Assembly (NCBI RefSeq): GCF_003795125.1
Contig: NZ_CP027783.1
Span: forward strand, 248,001-312,000
Length of the DNA: 64,000 nucleotides
Origin: Tetragenococcus osmophilus
GTDB lineage: Bacteria; Bacillota; Bacilli; Lactobacillales; Enterococcaceae
Direction: 5' to 3'
Shown here one piece after another: positions 16,962-25,074 of this stretch. The translations under genes were made by a program, and so were the position numbers. The notes below the pieces were generated by a model. The model was not told where the DNA came from. It searched no databases and was given only the letters and a program-made list of their open reading frames with translations. The first letter of the stretch is position 1. Each line of letters begins with the position of its first letter.

Positions 16962-17444
16962 GTGACAATTAAACTCATACCTGCCTACGAATATCCGTAT
17001 GAAGTGAAAAAATTATTTAGCGAATATACCCATATGTTGATAACACAAAATGAAGACATGAAAAACTACCTAACCATTCAAAATTACAACGAAGAAGTAG
17101 AAAATTTAAAAGAAATTTATGGCTTACCAGAAGGACGCTTATATTTAGCTTCCTATGATAGTAAACTAGCTGGTGGTGTTGGCCTAAAAAAGTTAGATAA
17201 TCACTACTGTGAAATGAAACGATTATATGTACGACCTGCTTTTAGAAGAAAACGCGTAGGCGCACATTTAATTGAAAAAGTTATTGAAGAAGCACGTCAA
17301 ATTGGCTATCATCACATTCTTTTAGATACCCTGCCTTCTTTAAAAGCAGCGATTGTTAATTATAAAAAGCATGGTTTTTATGAAATAAACAGCTATAATA
17401 ATAATCCTATCGAAAATTCGGTTTATATGCAGCTTGATTTATGA
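16962..17444 (+). CDS. GNAT family N-acetyltransferase
   Basis: The 160-residue protein contains CEMKRLYVRPAFRRKRVGAHLIEKVIEEA, the beta4-alpha3 block whose R-x-x-x-V-G-A part binds acetyl-CoA pyrophosphate, and ILLDTLPSLKAAIVNYKKHGF. Start GTG at 16962 follows TGGAGG. It is the second gene of a two-gene operon with another, unrelated GNAT enzyme. Substrate unknown. Confidence 0.85.
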   Translation: MTIKLIPAYEYPYEVKKLFSEYTHMLITQNEDMKNYLTIQNYNEEVENLKEIYGLPEGRLYLASYDSKLAGGVGLKKLDNHYCEMKRLYVRPAFRRKRVGAHLIEKVIEEARQIGYHHILLDTLPSLKAAIVNYKKHGFYEINSYNNNPIENSVYMQLDL

Positions 17445-17486
17445 AAAAAAGTAGCTAGACAAAATGAACTGTCTAGCTACTTTTCT
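17445..17486. terminator. Bidirectional terminator
   Basis: AAAAGTAGCTAGACA and TGTCTAGCTACTTTT form a 15-bp perfect stem between the convergent GNAT operon and cfa. Confidence 0.92.
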
Positions 17487-17505
17487 TATTTTTATAAGTC
17501 TTTAC

Positions 17506-18687
17506 TTACGAATTTTCATACATGTAACTTCTAGTCATTGGTAGATCATAACCACTGGTTCCATTAACCAATAGATATTGCATTACATCAATATTTCCTG
17601 CTTCAAATGAAGCAGCACAAGCTTGTAGGTAAAGAGACCACATACGTGAAAATGGTTTGCCATAACGTTCAACAACCGTATCGATATGTTGAGAATAGTT
17701 TTGGTACCAAGTTTCAAGTGTTTTTTGATAATGACGTCTTAATGGTTCAAGGTCTGTCAATTGCAAACCTGCATTCATGATATTGGTTAAGTTTTCGGCT
17801 ACGTTTGGAATATATCCTCCTGGGAAAATATATTTAGCAAGGAACGGGTCAGTACCTACACCTTCATGTTGCCCAGTAATCCCATGAATTAATGCCCGAC
17901 CATTAGGCACCAATAATTTTTGTACTTGTTCAAAGTATGTAGGTAAGTTTTCTTTTCCTACGTGTTCAAACATACCTATAGATGTCGCATAATCAAATTT
18001 TTCTTCAACTTCACGGTAATCTTCTAAGTAAACGTCAACTTGACCTTCTAAACCTCTTGTTTTGATTTCTTCTTTTACTTGATCGTATTGCTCTTGACTT
18101 AGCGTGATTCCAGTGGCTTTAAGATTAAATTCTTCAGCTGCCATGAAAAGTAAAGAACCCCAACCACAGCCGATATCTACTAATGTTTTATTAGGCTCTG
18201 GATTTAGTTTTGTTAAAACATGACGTACTTTATTTTCTTGAGCTTGTTCAAGTGTATCATCTTCATGTTTAAAGTAAGCACAAGAATAAGTCATCGTTTT
18301 ATCTAACCATAAGCGATAAAAGTCATTGCCGATGTCATAATGGCTTTGCACATCTTCTTTTGAGTTCTTTTCAGAATGAGAAATCTTAGGAAGATACTTC
18401 AAAAAGCCGCTATTGTCGGTAACAAAGCTATTTACACTACGGTAAGCAGAAGCAACAAGTTCTTGTAAGTCCCCATTGACTTCGATATCCCCATTCATGT
18501 AAGCTTCGCCCAAAGTTAAGGTAGGAAGCGAAGTCAAATCCTTAAGAGGGATGGCTTTTCTTAATTCAATTTCAGCCTGTGGCGTTCCTTCGCCATAAAC
18601 TTCGCTAGTCCCATCCCAATAATCTACTTTTACCGGAATATCAAAAGCATGACCTAAAAGTTTATCATATGTTTTCTTTTCTAACAT
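17506..18687 (-). CDS. cfa: Cyclopropane-fatty-acyl-phospholipid synthase
   Basis: The 393-residue S-adenosylmethionine-dependent enzyme adds a methylene bridge to unsaturated acyl chains in the membrane. Hallmarks are SHYDIGNDFYRLWLDKTMTYS, the AdoMet-binding motif LVDIGCGWGSLLF, EDYREVEEKFDYATSIGMFEHVG and FPGGYIPN. Full length for the Firmicutes form. Cyclopropane lipids stiffen membranes under acid, salt or ethanol. It is a single gene with its own terminator. Confidence 0.95.
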   Translation of the reverse strand: MLEKKTYDKLLGHAFDIPVKVDYWDGTSEVYGEGTPQAEIELRKAIPLKDLTSLPTLTLGEAYMNGDIEVNGDLQELVASAYRSVNSFVTDNSGFLKYLPKISHSEKNSKEDVQSHYDIGNDFYRLWLDKTMTYSCAYFKHEDDTLEQAQENKVRHVLTKLNPEPNKTLVDIGCGWGSLLFMAAEEFNLKATGITLSQEQYDQVKEEIKTRGLEGQVDVYLEDYREVEEKFDYATSIGMFEHVGKENLPTYFEQVQKLLVPNGRALIHGITGQHEGVGTDPFLAKYIFPGGYIPNVAENLTNIMNAGLQLTDLEPLRRHYQKTLETWYQNYSQHIDTVVERYGKPFSRMWSLYLQACAASFEAGNIDVMQYLLVNGTSGYDLPMTRSYMYENS

Positions 18688-18899
18688 TCAAAACACTCCA
18701 CCTTTATAATTATCTATCTTCTTCAAGTATTCTTTCTATGATCCGCCCTTGTTATCAAATATAATTTAAAAGTATCACAACGAAAGATATTTGAAATCAA
18801 TAAAACTAATATAACACTATGGATGACTATCGTAAATAAAAAAGTACTAGCTTAAAAAGCTTTGAGCCAAAACTTTATTTGCATATAAAATCGTTCCTT

Positions 18900-18928
18900 T
18901 TGACAATAAACAGGCGTTAACTTATATT
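18900..18928 (+). promoter_or_regulatory. Predicted sigma-A promoter of the AbgT gene
   Basis: TTGACA (18900-18905) and TATATT (18923-18928) are 17 bases apart. This is a near-consensus promoter. Confidence 0.75.
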
Positions 18929-18940
18929 CAGGATAAGTGT

Positions 18941-18954
18941 ATGATAATTATCAT
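18941..18954. promoter_or_regulatory. Palindromic operator candidate ATGATAATTATCAT
   Basis: A perfect 14-base palindrome sits a few bases after the predicted transcription start of the AbgT gene, where a repressor would block transcription. The half-site ATGATAAT resembles Fur-family boxes, but without the usual central base. Confidence 0.45.
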
Positions 18955-18975
18955 TTTTATAAAAGTGGTGAAATA

Positions 18976-20508
18976 ATGAAAACAGAGCAAAAGCAATTTC
19001 GATTCCTTAATTGGATTGAGCGAGCGGGCAATCGTTTACCAGACCCATCCTTTTTATTTATCTCTTTAACAATTCTAACCATTCTTGCTTCAGCAATCGC
19101 AGCCTATTTTAATTTAACAGTGACTTATGAAGGATTTAATGAAGAAACAGGTACAATAGAGACTATCTCAACTTCAGTCAATAATTTACTCTCGCTTGAT
19201 GGCTTCCATTATATGGTCACCAACATTATTGATAACTTTACTGGCTTTTTCCCTCTAGGAACGGTTTTTACTGTCATTATTGGGGTAAGTGTCACTGAAG
19301 GCACAGGCATGCTTTCAGTTCTTTTAAAACAAATTGTCTCTAAAACACCCAAAGCACTTATTTCGGGAATGGTTGTTTTCTTAGGTATCCTTTCAAATGT
19401 CGCCTCTTCGACAGGTTATATTGTTTTGCTTCCTCTGGGCGCTATTATCTTTTTAGCAAGTAAACGTCATCCTGTGGCTGGTTTAGCTGCTGCTTATGCC
19501 GGAGTATCTGGAGGTTGGACAGCCAATTTACTCATTGGTTCAAACGATCCTTTGTATGCCGGTGTTTCTACTCAAGCAGCCAATATTTTAGATCCGAATT
19601 ATGTCGTTCAACCAACAGGAAATTGGTTTTTTATGATGATCTCTACGGTCATGGTTACTTTGATTGGAACCTACATCACAGATAATATTGTAGAACCTAA
19701 GTTATCAACCTACTCATTTTCTTCTACCGATACGATTGAAACTATCACGGGTAATGAAAGAAAAGGATTAAGATGGGCTGGCATTACTTTTTTAATTTAT
19801 ATTCTTTTAATCGGAGTAATGATTGTGCCAGAAAGTGGAATTCTTAGAGATCCTGAGACAGGAAGCCTATTAGAATCTCCCTTTATGTCAGGTATTATTG
19901 TGTTTATTATGTTAATGTTTTTACTACCTGGAGTAGCTTATGGTATAGGCGAAGGTTCTATTAAAAATACTCATGATATTACAAAACTCATGTCTGATGG
20001 GATTTCTGGTATATCAAACTTTTTAGTTTTGATTTTTTGGGCAGCTCAATTTACAGCCTTTTTTGAATATTCGAAACTAGGTACAATTATTTCCGTTAAT
20101 GGGGCCCAGTTATTAACCAATATTGGATTCACTGGATTACCATTACTGCTCTTATTTGTTATCGTCGCCGCACTTATCAACATTATCATGCCTGTGGATA
20201 CAGCCAAATGGGCAATGATGGCTCCTATATTTATTCCAATGTTTTTACAAGTAGGTCTTTCACCAGAAGTTACCCAAGTAGCTTATCGGGTTGGTGATTC
20301 CGTTACGAACGTTATTACCCCATTGATGCCTTTTTTCCCAATGATTATTGCCTACTTCCAAAAATACGACAAAAAAGCTGGTATCGGTTCGGTTATTTCA
20401 ACCATGCTTCCTTATTCTATCGCCTTTCTTATCGGCTGGATTATACTTCTTAGCGGCTGGTATTTACTTGGTCTGCCTTTAGGCCCTGGTGCACCAGTAA
20501 CGACATAA
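18976..20508 (+). CDS. abgT: AbgT family transporter (p-aminobenzoyl-glutamate type)
   Basis: The 510-residue membrane protein begins with FLNWIERAGNRLPDPSFLF, a signature of the AbgT family, and contains AAYAGVSGGWTANLLIGSND, PGVAYGIGEGSIKN and MPVDTAKWAMMAPIFIPMFL, the re-entrant hairpin and TM blocks of the group. Members import p-aminobenzoyl-glutamate (a folate breakdown product) or export sulfonamide-like compounds. The ATG at 18976 is chosen because GTGGTGA precedes it; an upstream GTG at 18937 lies in the palindromic operator region. Single gene. Confidence 0.9.
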   Translation: MKTEQKQFRFLNWIERAGNRLPDPSFLFISLTILTILASAIAAYFNLTVTYEGFNEETGTIETISTSVNNLLSLDGFHYMVTNIIDNFTGFFPLGTVFTVIIGVSVTEGTGMLSVLLKQIVSKTPKALISGMVVFLGILSNVASSTGYIVLLPLGAIIFLASKRHPVAGLAAAYAGVSGGWTANLLIGSNDPLYAGVSTQAANILDPNYVVQPTGNWFFMMISTVMVTLIGTYITDNIVEPKLSTYSFSSTDTIETITGNERKGLRWAGITFLIYILLIGVMIVPESGILRDPETGSLLESPFMSGIIVFIMLMFLLPGVAYGIGEGSIKNTHDITKLMSDGISGISNFLVLIFWAAQFTAFFEYSKLGTIISVNGAQLLTNIGFTGLPLLLLFVIVAALINIIMPVDTAKWAMMAPIFIPMFLQVGLSPEVTQVAYRVGDSVTNVITPLMPFFPMIIAYFQKYDKKAGIGSVISTMLPYSIAFLIGWIILLSGWYLLGLPLGPGAPVTT

Positions 20509-20537
20509 AAAAGACGGATTTTTTCCGTCTTTTTTTA
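20507..20537. terminator. Terminator of the AbgT gene
   Basis: AAAAAAGACGGA and TCCGTCTTTTTTT form a stem overlapping the stop codon region. Confidence 0.88.
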
Positions 20538-20556
20538 TTTTCTAAACTTTGGGATT

Positions 20557-20660
20557 ATTTCTTTTCATAGAATAACATTTTTGCTTTTCTTTGTGCTATT
20601 TCTTCTCATACATCATTACTTTATCTTTCTTTTGTGCTATATATTCCACATAGAACATTA
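20557..20660. repeat. Imperfect 41-bp tandem repeat
   Basis: Units 20557-20597 and 20598-20638 have equal length (41 bases) and both run from ATTTCTT to TTGTGCT; a partial third unit follows to about 20660. Intergenic, convergent region. Confidence 0.55.
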
Positions 20661-20708
20661 ATTAACCAAACTTTTGAGTTATTTTGTAAAAAGTAATAGT
20701 TTTGATAA

Positions 20709-20743
20709 AAAACGATCGCCTTTCAAAAAGAAAAGCGATCTAA
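20709..20743 (-). terminator. Terminator behind the MFS gene
   Basis: On the minus strand AGATCGCTTTTC pairs with GAAAGGCGATCG, followed by TTTTTT. Confidence 0.85.
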
Positions 20744-20748
20744 TAAAA

Positions 20749-21939
20749 TTACGTTTCTACACTTTCAGTAAATTGCGCATTCTTATGATTTAACGCAAGC
20801 GTTAATACCAATGTAATTGCGGCAAGAACAGCACCGCCTGGACCAAGAGCTTGCATACCAACATTTTGCGCAATTTGACTTCCCACCGCAGAACCTATGG
20901 CAATGCCGATATTAGAAAAAATCGAATTAAAAGACGAAGCGAGTACCATAGATTGAGGGTAACTATTTTCTGCAATACCTATCATGTGTAATTGAATAGG
21001 TGAATTAAGTAGATACATCGTCAAGCCAATGAGCATTAGATCAAGAAATCCTACCCAACTAATATTTAAAAAGACAGGTAAAAGACCTAATAAGAAAATT
21101 TCGGCAATATAAACTTTAGGCATAGTTAAAAGCCCGCGCTTTTCCGCAATCTTACCACTCAACTGATTACTTAAAAGTGACATAAAACCATAAGCTGTAA
21201 ATGCTAAGGTAACCATAGAAGGCGCGATACCTAGTTCTGATGAAAAAATCGGACGTAAATAAGTGTAAACAGAATAAATACCTGCGATGCTAAACATAGC
21301 GACTAAAGCACTTAATTGAATGCGTCGATCTTTAAGTATCGCTAATTGATCGGTAAATCCTGTAGAATCTGAAGTTGTTTGGCGCAAATCTCCCGGTAAA
21401 CTCATTTTAATGAAAAACAATAAAATAAAGCTAAGTCCAGCGATTAAATAAAAAGCAGCACGCCAACCCAATTGTGTACTTAGAAAAGTACCCAATGGAA
21501 CACCAAAAACTGAAGCGATACTAAAGCCGGAGAATATCCAAGCAACGAGCCAAGCTCGTTTTTCAATCGGTGCTAAATAAGTCCCAAATGCCATAATAAC
21601 AGAAATACCTGCGCCAGAAACAACAGCTACTACAATGCGAGAAATAGTTAAAATAGCATAGGTTGGTGCCATTGCAGTAACAAAATTTCCGATTGTAAAT
21701 ATACTCATCAGAAATAACAAAACATTAAGCAGTCGCTTTTGTCCAATTAATGTAGTCACAAAAGGCGTGCTAATGGCATAAGCCAAAGCAAAAATGGTTA
21801 CTAAATAACCAGCTGTAGAAACATCTACAGGAAAAGAGGCAGCAATATCATCTAAAATACCTACAATAATAAATTCACTAAAGCCTAAAAGAAACGACGT
21901 TAAAATCAAAATGAAACTTTGCGTTTTAAACTTTTGCAT
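20749..21939 (-). CDS. MFS transporter, AraJ/sugar-efflux-like
   Basis: The 396-residue protein has twelve hydrophobic helices. LLGFSEFIIVGILDDIAASFPVD in helix 1 and the following loop place it with the AraJ/YdhP efflux branch of the major facilitator family; the motif A area reads TTLIGQKRLL and is reduced. The start at 21939 is preferred over an ATG five codons upstream because AGGTG lies seven bases before it. The ribosome-binding region pairs with a segment inside a 34-codon leader ORF 25 bases upstream, so expression is probably controlled at translation. Likely an efflux pump for an antibiotic or metabolite; substrate unknown. Confidence 0.85.
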   Translation of the reverse strand: MQKFKTQSFILILTSFLLGFSEFIIVGILDDIAASFPVDVSTAGYLVTIFALAYAISTPFVTTLIGQKRLLNVLLFLMSIFTIGNFVTAMAPTYAILTISRIVVAVVSGAGISVIMAFGTYLAPIEKRAWLVAWIFSGFSIASVFGVPLGTFLSTQLGWRAAFYLIAGLSFILLFFIKMSLPGDLRQTTSDSTGFTDQLAILKDRRIQLSALVAMFSIAGIYSVYTYLRPIFSSELGIAPSMVTLAFTAYGFMSLLSNQLSGKIAEKRGLLTMPKVYIAEIFLLGLLPVFLNISWVGFLDLMLIGLTMYLLNSPIQLHMIGIAENSYPQSMVLASSFNSIFSNIGIAIGSAVGSQIAQNVGMQALGPGGAVLAAITLVLTLALNHKNAQFTESVET

Positions 21940-22025
21940 GGGAAAACACCTCATTCTATTTTTTTAAAGGAAATCATAGCGGCTTGGTTTATAACCAGCC
22001 TGCATGTTTTTAAAGTGTTTTCCCA
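21939..22025 (-). promoter_or_regulatory. Leader RNA that can mask the MFS start (translational attenuator candidate)
   Basis: TGGGAAAACAC in the leader ORF (codons 15-18; 22025-22015) is perfectly complementary over 11 bases to GTGTTTTCCCA (21949-21939), which covers the end of the Shine-Dalgarno sequence, the spacer and the first start-codon base. A second hairpin (GGCTGGTT...AACCAAGCC, 22000-21981) lies in the loop. Confidence 0.65.
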
Positions 22026-22068
22026 GCTTTGGTTTACATTTTTCTCCCCAGTCTAAAATCCAAGCCAC
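21964..22068 (-). CDS. 34-codon leader ORF ahead of the MFS gene
   Basis: The ORF starts with GTG at 22068, six bases after GGAGGG, a strong ribosome site, and ends with TAA at 21964. The peptide begins MAWILDWGEKCKPK and ends PSRYDFL. A consensus promoter lies upstream, so it is almost certainly translated. No signal peptide or known domain is visible. Its position, 25 bases before the pump start, and the complementarity between its codons 15-18 and the pump ribosome site suggest a regulatory leader peptide like those of erm and cat genes, rather than a free-standing product. Confidence 0.65.
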   Translation of the reverse strand: MAWILDWGEKCKPKLGKHFKNMQAGYKPSRYDFL

Positions 22069-22123
22069 TATAATCCCTCCTTTACATCATTTTTTAGTTG
22101 TCTCTTCAAAAGACGACCGGAAT

Positions 22124-22152
22124 AGTATAGCAAGATCATTTTTTATAGTCAA
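22124..22152 (-). promoter_or_regulatory. Sigma-A promoter of the leader ORF and MFS gene
   Basis: On the minus strand TTGACT and TATACT are separated by 17 bases. The transcript would start about 50 bases before the leader ORF. Confidence 0.8.
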
Positions 22153-22210
22153 AGTGTTTGTTTGAAAGAAAAACTCATACTGACTTAAGTAAAGATATCT
22201 CAAAAAGGAC

Positions 22211-22243
22211 AATAAAAAAACCAGACCTATTTTAATGGTCCAG
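22211..22243 (-). terminator. Terminator behind a gene remnant
   Basis: On the minus strand CTGGACC and GGTCTGG can pair (with G-U pairs), followed by TTTTTTTATT. Confidence 0.6.
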
Positions 22244-22328
22244 CTCTTTTAATCTTTTCAGTTTCTGTTAAACCCCCGCTACGTACACTATTAAAGAAAT
22301 ATGTAAGAAGTTCTTCTAGTTCGCTGTT
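22227..22328 (-). pseudogene. 3' remnant of an unidentified gene
   Basis: An open stretch of 33 codons encodes NSELEELLTYFFNSVRSGG and then LTETEKIKRAGPLK before a stop and a terminator. It has no start codon and is preceded by a stop, so it looks like the C-terminal end of a deleted gene. Family not recognised. It lies between the MarR gene and the MFS leader. Confidence 0.4.
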
Positions 22329-22419
22329 TTATTTACTTAACGTTCAAACTATCCTAGCAAAGATTTAACAAAATAGGAAAAACAATAGCTAAAATCAAGC
22401 AATATGTGTATACAAACAG

Positions 22420-22833
22420 CTATTCAACAAGACTTTTAATATTTTGTATATCTTTTTGACTCATTTTTTTCTGTAAACTACTACTAATTACTGTTTGCAT
22501 TTTTTTAACAAGTTCTTCCCCACTTTTTGTAAGGAAAATGTAGACCGAACGTTTGTCAGTATCATCCGCTTGTCGCTCAATGAGTTTCCTTCCTTGATAT
22601 TGCTCTAATCTAGTAATTAACCGTGATAAAGCACTATGACTAAGGTTTACCTTAGGTACTAGTTCTGCTAATTTCATCTTTTTTTTCTCTGTTTGTTCCA
22701 AATAATACATTAGATAAAACTCTTTAGTTCCTAATTGAAATTGTTCCTGAAGGATATGATCTAAAGACTTAAATATTCGTTCATAGTATTTTGACAAGTT
22801 AATCCAAGCGGTAAATAAATCATTATCACTCAT
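22420..22833 (-). CDS. MarR family transcriptional regulator
   Basis: The 137-residue winged-helix protein has KLAELVPKVNLSHSALSRLITRLEQ as its recognition helix and RQADDTDKRSVYIFLTKSGEEL as the wing, the MarR hallmark. It would bind a palindromic operator as a dimer and release it on binding a small ligand. AGGAAGGGG precedes the ATG. It is divergent from the glyoxalase-fold pseudogene and FMN reductase genes; a TGCATG-CA-CATGCA palindrome between them is a candidate operator. Confidence 0.9.
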   Translation of the reverse strand: MSDNDLFTAWINLSKYYERIFKSLDHILQEQFQLGTKEFYLMYYLEQTEKKKMKLAELVPKVNLSHSALSRLITRLEQYQGRKLIERQADDTDKRSVYIFLTKSGEELVKKMQTVISSSLQKKMSQKDIQNIKSLVE

Positions 22834-22932
22834 AATAGGCCCCTTCCTAATTTATACGTGTTTGTTATTGTATCATATATACCAAAAAAGAACCTAACTT
22901 CATAAGCTAAGAGGATAAGCCTTTTTTATATT

Positions 22933-22946
22933 TGCATGCACATGCA
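22933..22946. promoter_or_regulatory. Palindrome TGCATGCACATGCA, operator candidate
   Basis: A perfect 6-2-6 palindrome lies in the divergent region between the MarR gene and the glyoxalase pseudogene. It overlaps the -35 region expected for the TATAAT at 22961-22966. Confidence 0.45.
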
Positions 22947-22993
22947 TATATTTGTTAAAGTATAATTATTAAAGCGAAAGGAGTTTTTACATT

Positions 22994-23514
22994 ATGGCAA
23001 ATATTACGCGGGGCATTGATCACGTAGGAGTTACAGTCCCTGACATTGAAGAAGCAACTGATTTTTTTAAAAAAGCGTTAGGCGCAAAAGTTGCCTACGA
23101 TAATAAAAAGTTAGGAGATGAACCTTTACAAGGAAAAGATACTGAAAAACATTAGGCCTAAAAGAAGGCGCAAAAGTGATCCATATGCGAATACTCTCCT
23201 TTGATCACAGCGCAAGTATTGAATTATTTAACTATCAAAACACAGAACAAGGGCAACCAGCAATTGCTTCTGATCTCGGGGTACAACATTTTGCTTTTTA
23301 CGTAGATGATATCCAACAAGCTGCACAAAATTTTACAGAAGCAGATGGTGAATTACTGACAGAACCGCAAGGGTTATTAGGCGATGTGGAAAACGGTGTA
23401 GGTGATTTTCTTTACTGTCGTACACCTTGGGGAATGCTACTTGAATTGTTAAGTTACGATCCAAACAAACTTGACTATCCTGAAGACGCAGAAGCCAAAA
23501 GGTATACTCCATAA
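22994..23514 (+). pseudogene. VOC (glyoxalase/bleomycin resistance fold) protein, frameshifted
   Basis: The first part reads ITRGIDHVGVTVPDIEEATD, the start of a vicinal-oxygen-chelate domain with its metal-binding His; the second part in another frame carries QHFAFYVDDIQQAAQNF and GDFLYCRTPWGMLLELL. The frames join after GAT ACT GAA near 23150 if one A is added to the run GAAAAAC. The intact product would be about 173 residues, with a good start and AAAGGAG site at 22994. A one-base loss in an A run could be a real mutation, phase variation or an assembly error. Confidence 0.8.
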
Positions 23515-23565
23515 GTTTTTAACTTATGTATATTTCAACTTTAATGATTAAGGAGCATATTAAAA

Positions 23566-24123
23566 ATGACAAAAATTGCAGTACTTGTAGGTTCTTTACG
23601 TAAGGAATCCTACACTCGTAAAGTAGCTAAAAATGTAATAGATTTATTCCCATCAGGGTATGATCCAGAGATTATTCCGATTGACGATTTGCCTTTGTAT
23701 AACCAAGATTTCGATGATGAAAATACCCTACCTGAGGAATGGACAACTTTTCGGGAAAAAATGAAACAATGTGACGCTGTTTTATTTGTCACACCAGAGT
23801 ACAATCGTTCAGTTCCTGGTATTTTGAAAAACGCTATTGATGTAGGCTCTCGACCTATGGCAGATAGCGTGTGGAAGAAAAAACCAGCGGGCATCATTAG
23901 CAATTCCCCTAAAAACCTAAGTGGGTTTGGCGCAAATCATCATTTACGACAATCTCTAGTATTTCTTGATATGCCAATTGTGCAACAACCAGAGGTTTAT
24001 CTAGCAAATATTACAACATTACTTGATGAAAATGGTAAAATTAATAACGAAAGTACTATTCAATTTCTACAAACTTTTGTTGATACCTTCATTGATTTAA
24101 TTGGTAGATATGAAAAAGCTTAG
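23566..24123 (+). CDS. NADPH-dependent FMN reductase
   Basis: The 185-residue flavodoxin-like enzyme starts with KIAVLVGSLRKESYTRKVAK, the FMN phosphate-binding loop, and has LFVTPEYNRSVPGILKNAID, the signature of the NADPH:FMN/azoreductase (ChrR/YieF-like) group. It reduces FMN or quinones with NADPH. AAGGAGC precedes the ATG. It follows the glyoxalase-fold pseudogene by 51 bases and probably belongs to the same MarR-controlled unit. Confidence 0.9.
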   Translation: MTKIAVLVGSLRKESYTRKVAKNVIDLFPSGYDPEIIPIDDLPLYNQDFDDENTLPEEWTTFREKMKQCDAVLFVTPEYNRSVPGILKNAIDVGSRPMADSVWKKKPAGIISNSPKNLSGFGANHHLRQSLVFLDMPIVQQPEVYLANITTLLDENGKINNESTIQFLQTFVDTFIDLIGRYEKA

Positions 24124-24129
24124 TCTCAT

Positions 24130-24167
24130 AAAAAGTACTACGTTACCAAAAAACGTAGTACTTTTTT
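24130..24167. terminator. Bidirectional terminator
   Basis: AAAAGTACTACGTT and AACGTAGTACTTTT form a perfect stem between convergent genes. Confidence 0.92.
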
Positions 24168-24522
24168 ACATTGTTAATTCATAGCTTTCAGCAACCAAAT
24201 CTTTGATCTGATTCATAGAGTTAACTTCACTTAAATTAATACTGACCCAGTTGGATTTATCCATGTGATAGGCTTGATAAATTCCTTTTTTCTGTCTCAA
24301 TGGTCCAATAAATTCTTTTCTTACTTTTAAATTCAATACATCGATTTTTTCATAGCCAGTTAATCCTAGTTTATCTTTAGTTATATCCATAATTAATCCA
24401 AACCATTTTTCATTGTTATTATGCCTCAATGCTGCATAATTTGAATAAGTTTTCCATGGGTAATCAGGCGTTACATTATAATTTTCCTCTACAAATGCAA
24501 AGACCTTTTCTCTCGTGACCAT
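24166..24522 (-). CDS. MmcQ/YjbR family protein
   Basis: The 118-residue protein has the YjbR pattern: PDYPWKTYSNYAALRHNNN, KWFGLIMDI, and at the C-terminus YHMDKSNWVSINL. The fold resembles DNA-binding CyaY-like proteins, but no biochemical role is established for the family. It lies 48 bases behind the HxlR regulator gene and may be cotranscribed with it. Confidence 0.85.
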   Translation of the reverse strand: MVTREKVFAFVEENYNVTPDYPWKTYSNYAALRHNNNEKWFGLIMDITKDKLGLTGYEKIDVLNLKVRKEFIGPLRQKKGIYQAYHMDKSNWVSINLSEVNSMNQIKDLVAESYELTM

Positions 24523-24570
24523 ACCTTCCTCCTACTTATTTATTCTCTTATCCTCATTTATAAAGGAAAC

Positions 24571-24942
24571 TTACATCTCCATAAAGCCCTCATAACCTCT
24601 TGAAATCGAAAGGTCTTCTCCACTTAGTTGCGCTTGCTCGATACGTTTTTCGCCCCATTCAGACATCGCTACTAAAATATCACGCAATGTTTTTCCTTCT
24701 TCAGTCAGCGAATAAACTACTTTAGGTGGTACTTGGTTATAAACTTCTCTAGCAATAATCTGATCATTTTCCAACTCTCTGAGTTGCTGTGTCAACATTT
24801 TTTGTGTGACATTCGGCAGATTTCTTTTCAATTCTCCTGTTCTCAAAGGTCCAAGCCCTAAATTACACAAAATAAGAGGTTTCCACTTACCACCAATCAC
24901 CTCTAGAGTAGCTTCAATCCCCATTTGATAAACTTTACTCAT
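24571..24942 (-). CDS. HxlR family transcriptional regulator
   Basis: The 123-residue winged-helix protein carries [32 protein letters not shown] and [19 protein letters not shown], the standard HxlR (DUF24) DNA-binding blocks. Many members sense electrophiles or oxidants. It is divergent from a YqjM-type ene-reductase gene, the usual target pairing, and the intervening region has repeated GGTACT/AGTACC half-sites. No early Cys of the HypR/YodB type is present, so the sensing mode is open. Confidence 0.9.
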   Translation of the reverse strand: MSKVYQMGIEATLEVIGGKWKPLILCNLGLGPLRTGELKRNLPNVTQKMLTQQLRELENDQIIAREVYNQVPPKVVYSLTEEGKTLRDILVAMSEWGEKRIEQAQLSGEDLSISRGYEGFMEM

Positions 24943-24965
24943 ATCTCTCCTACTTTCTATACCAT

Positions 24966-25004
24966 AGGTACTTTTTAGTACCTACGTTACTTATAAGTAC
25001 CTAC
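24966..25004. promoter_or_regulatory. HxlR operator candidates
   Basis: A palindrome AGGTACTTTTTAGTACCT (24966-24983) is followed by a third half-site AAGTACCTAC (24995-25004), between the divergent HxlR and ene-reductase genes. Confidence 0.6.
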
Positions 25005-25074
25005 TTTCGTAAATCGATTTATGGCTATATAATAACATAGGTGGCATTGAATACAAACTCTTGGAGGAATTAGC

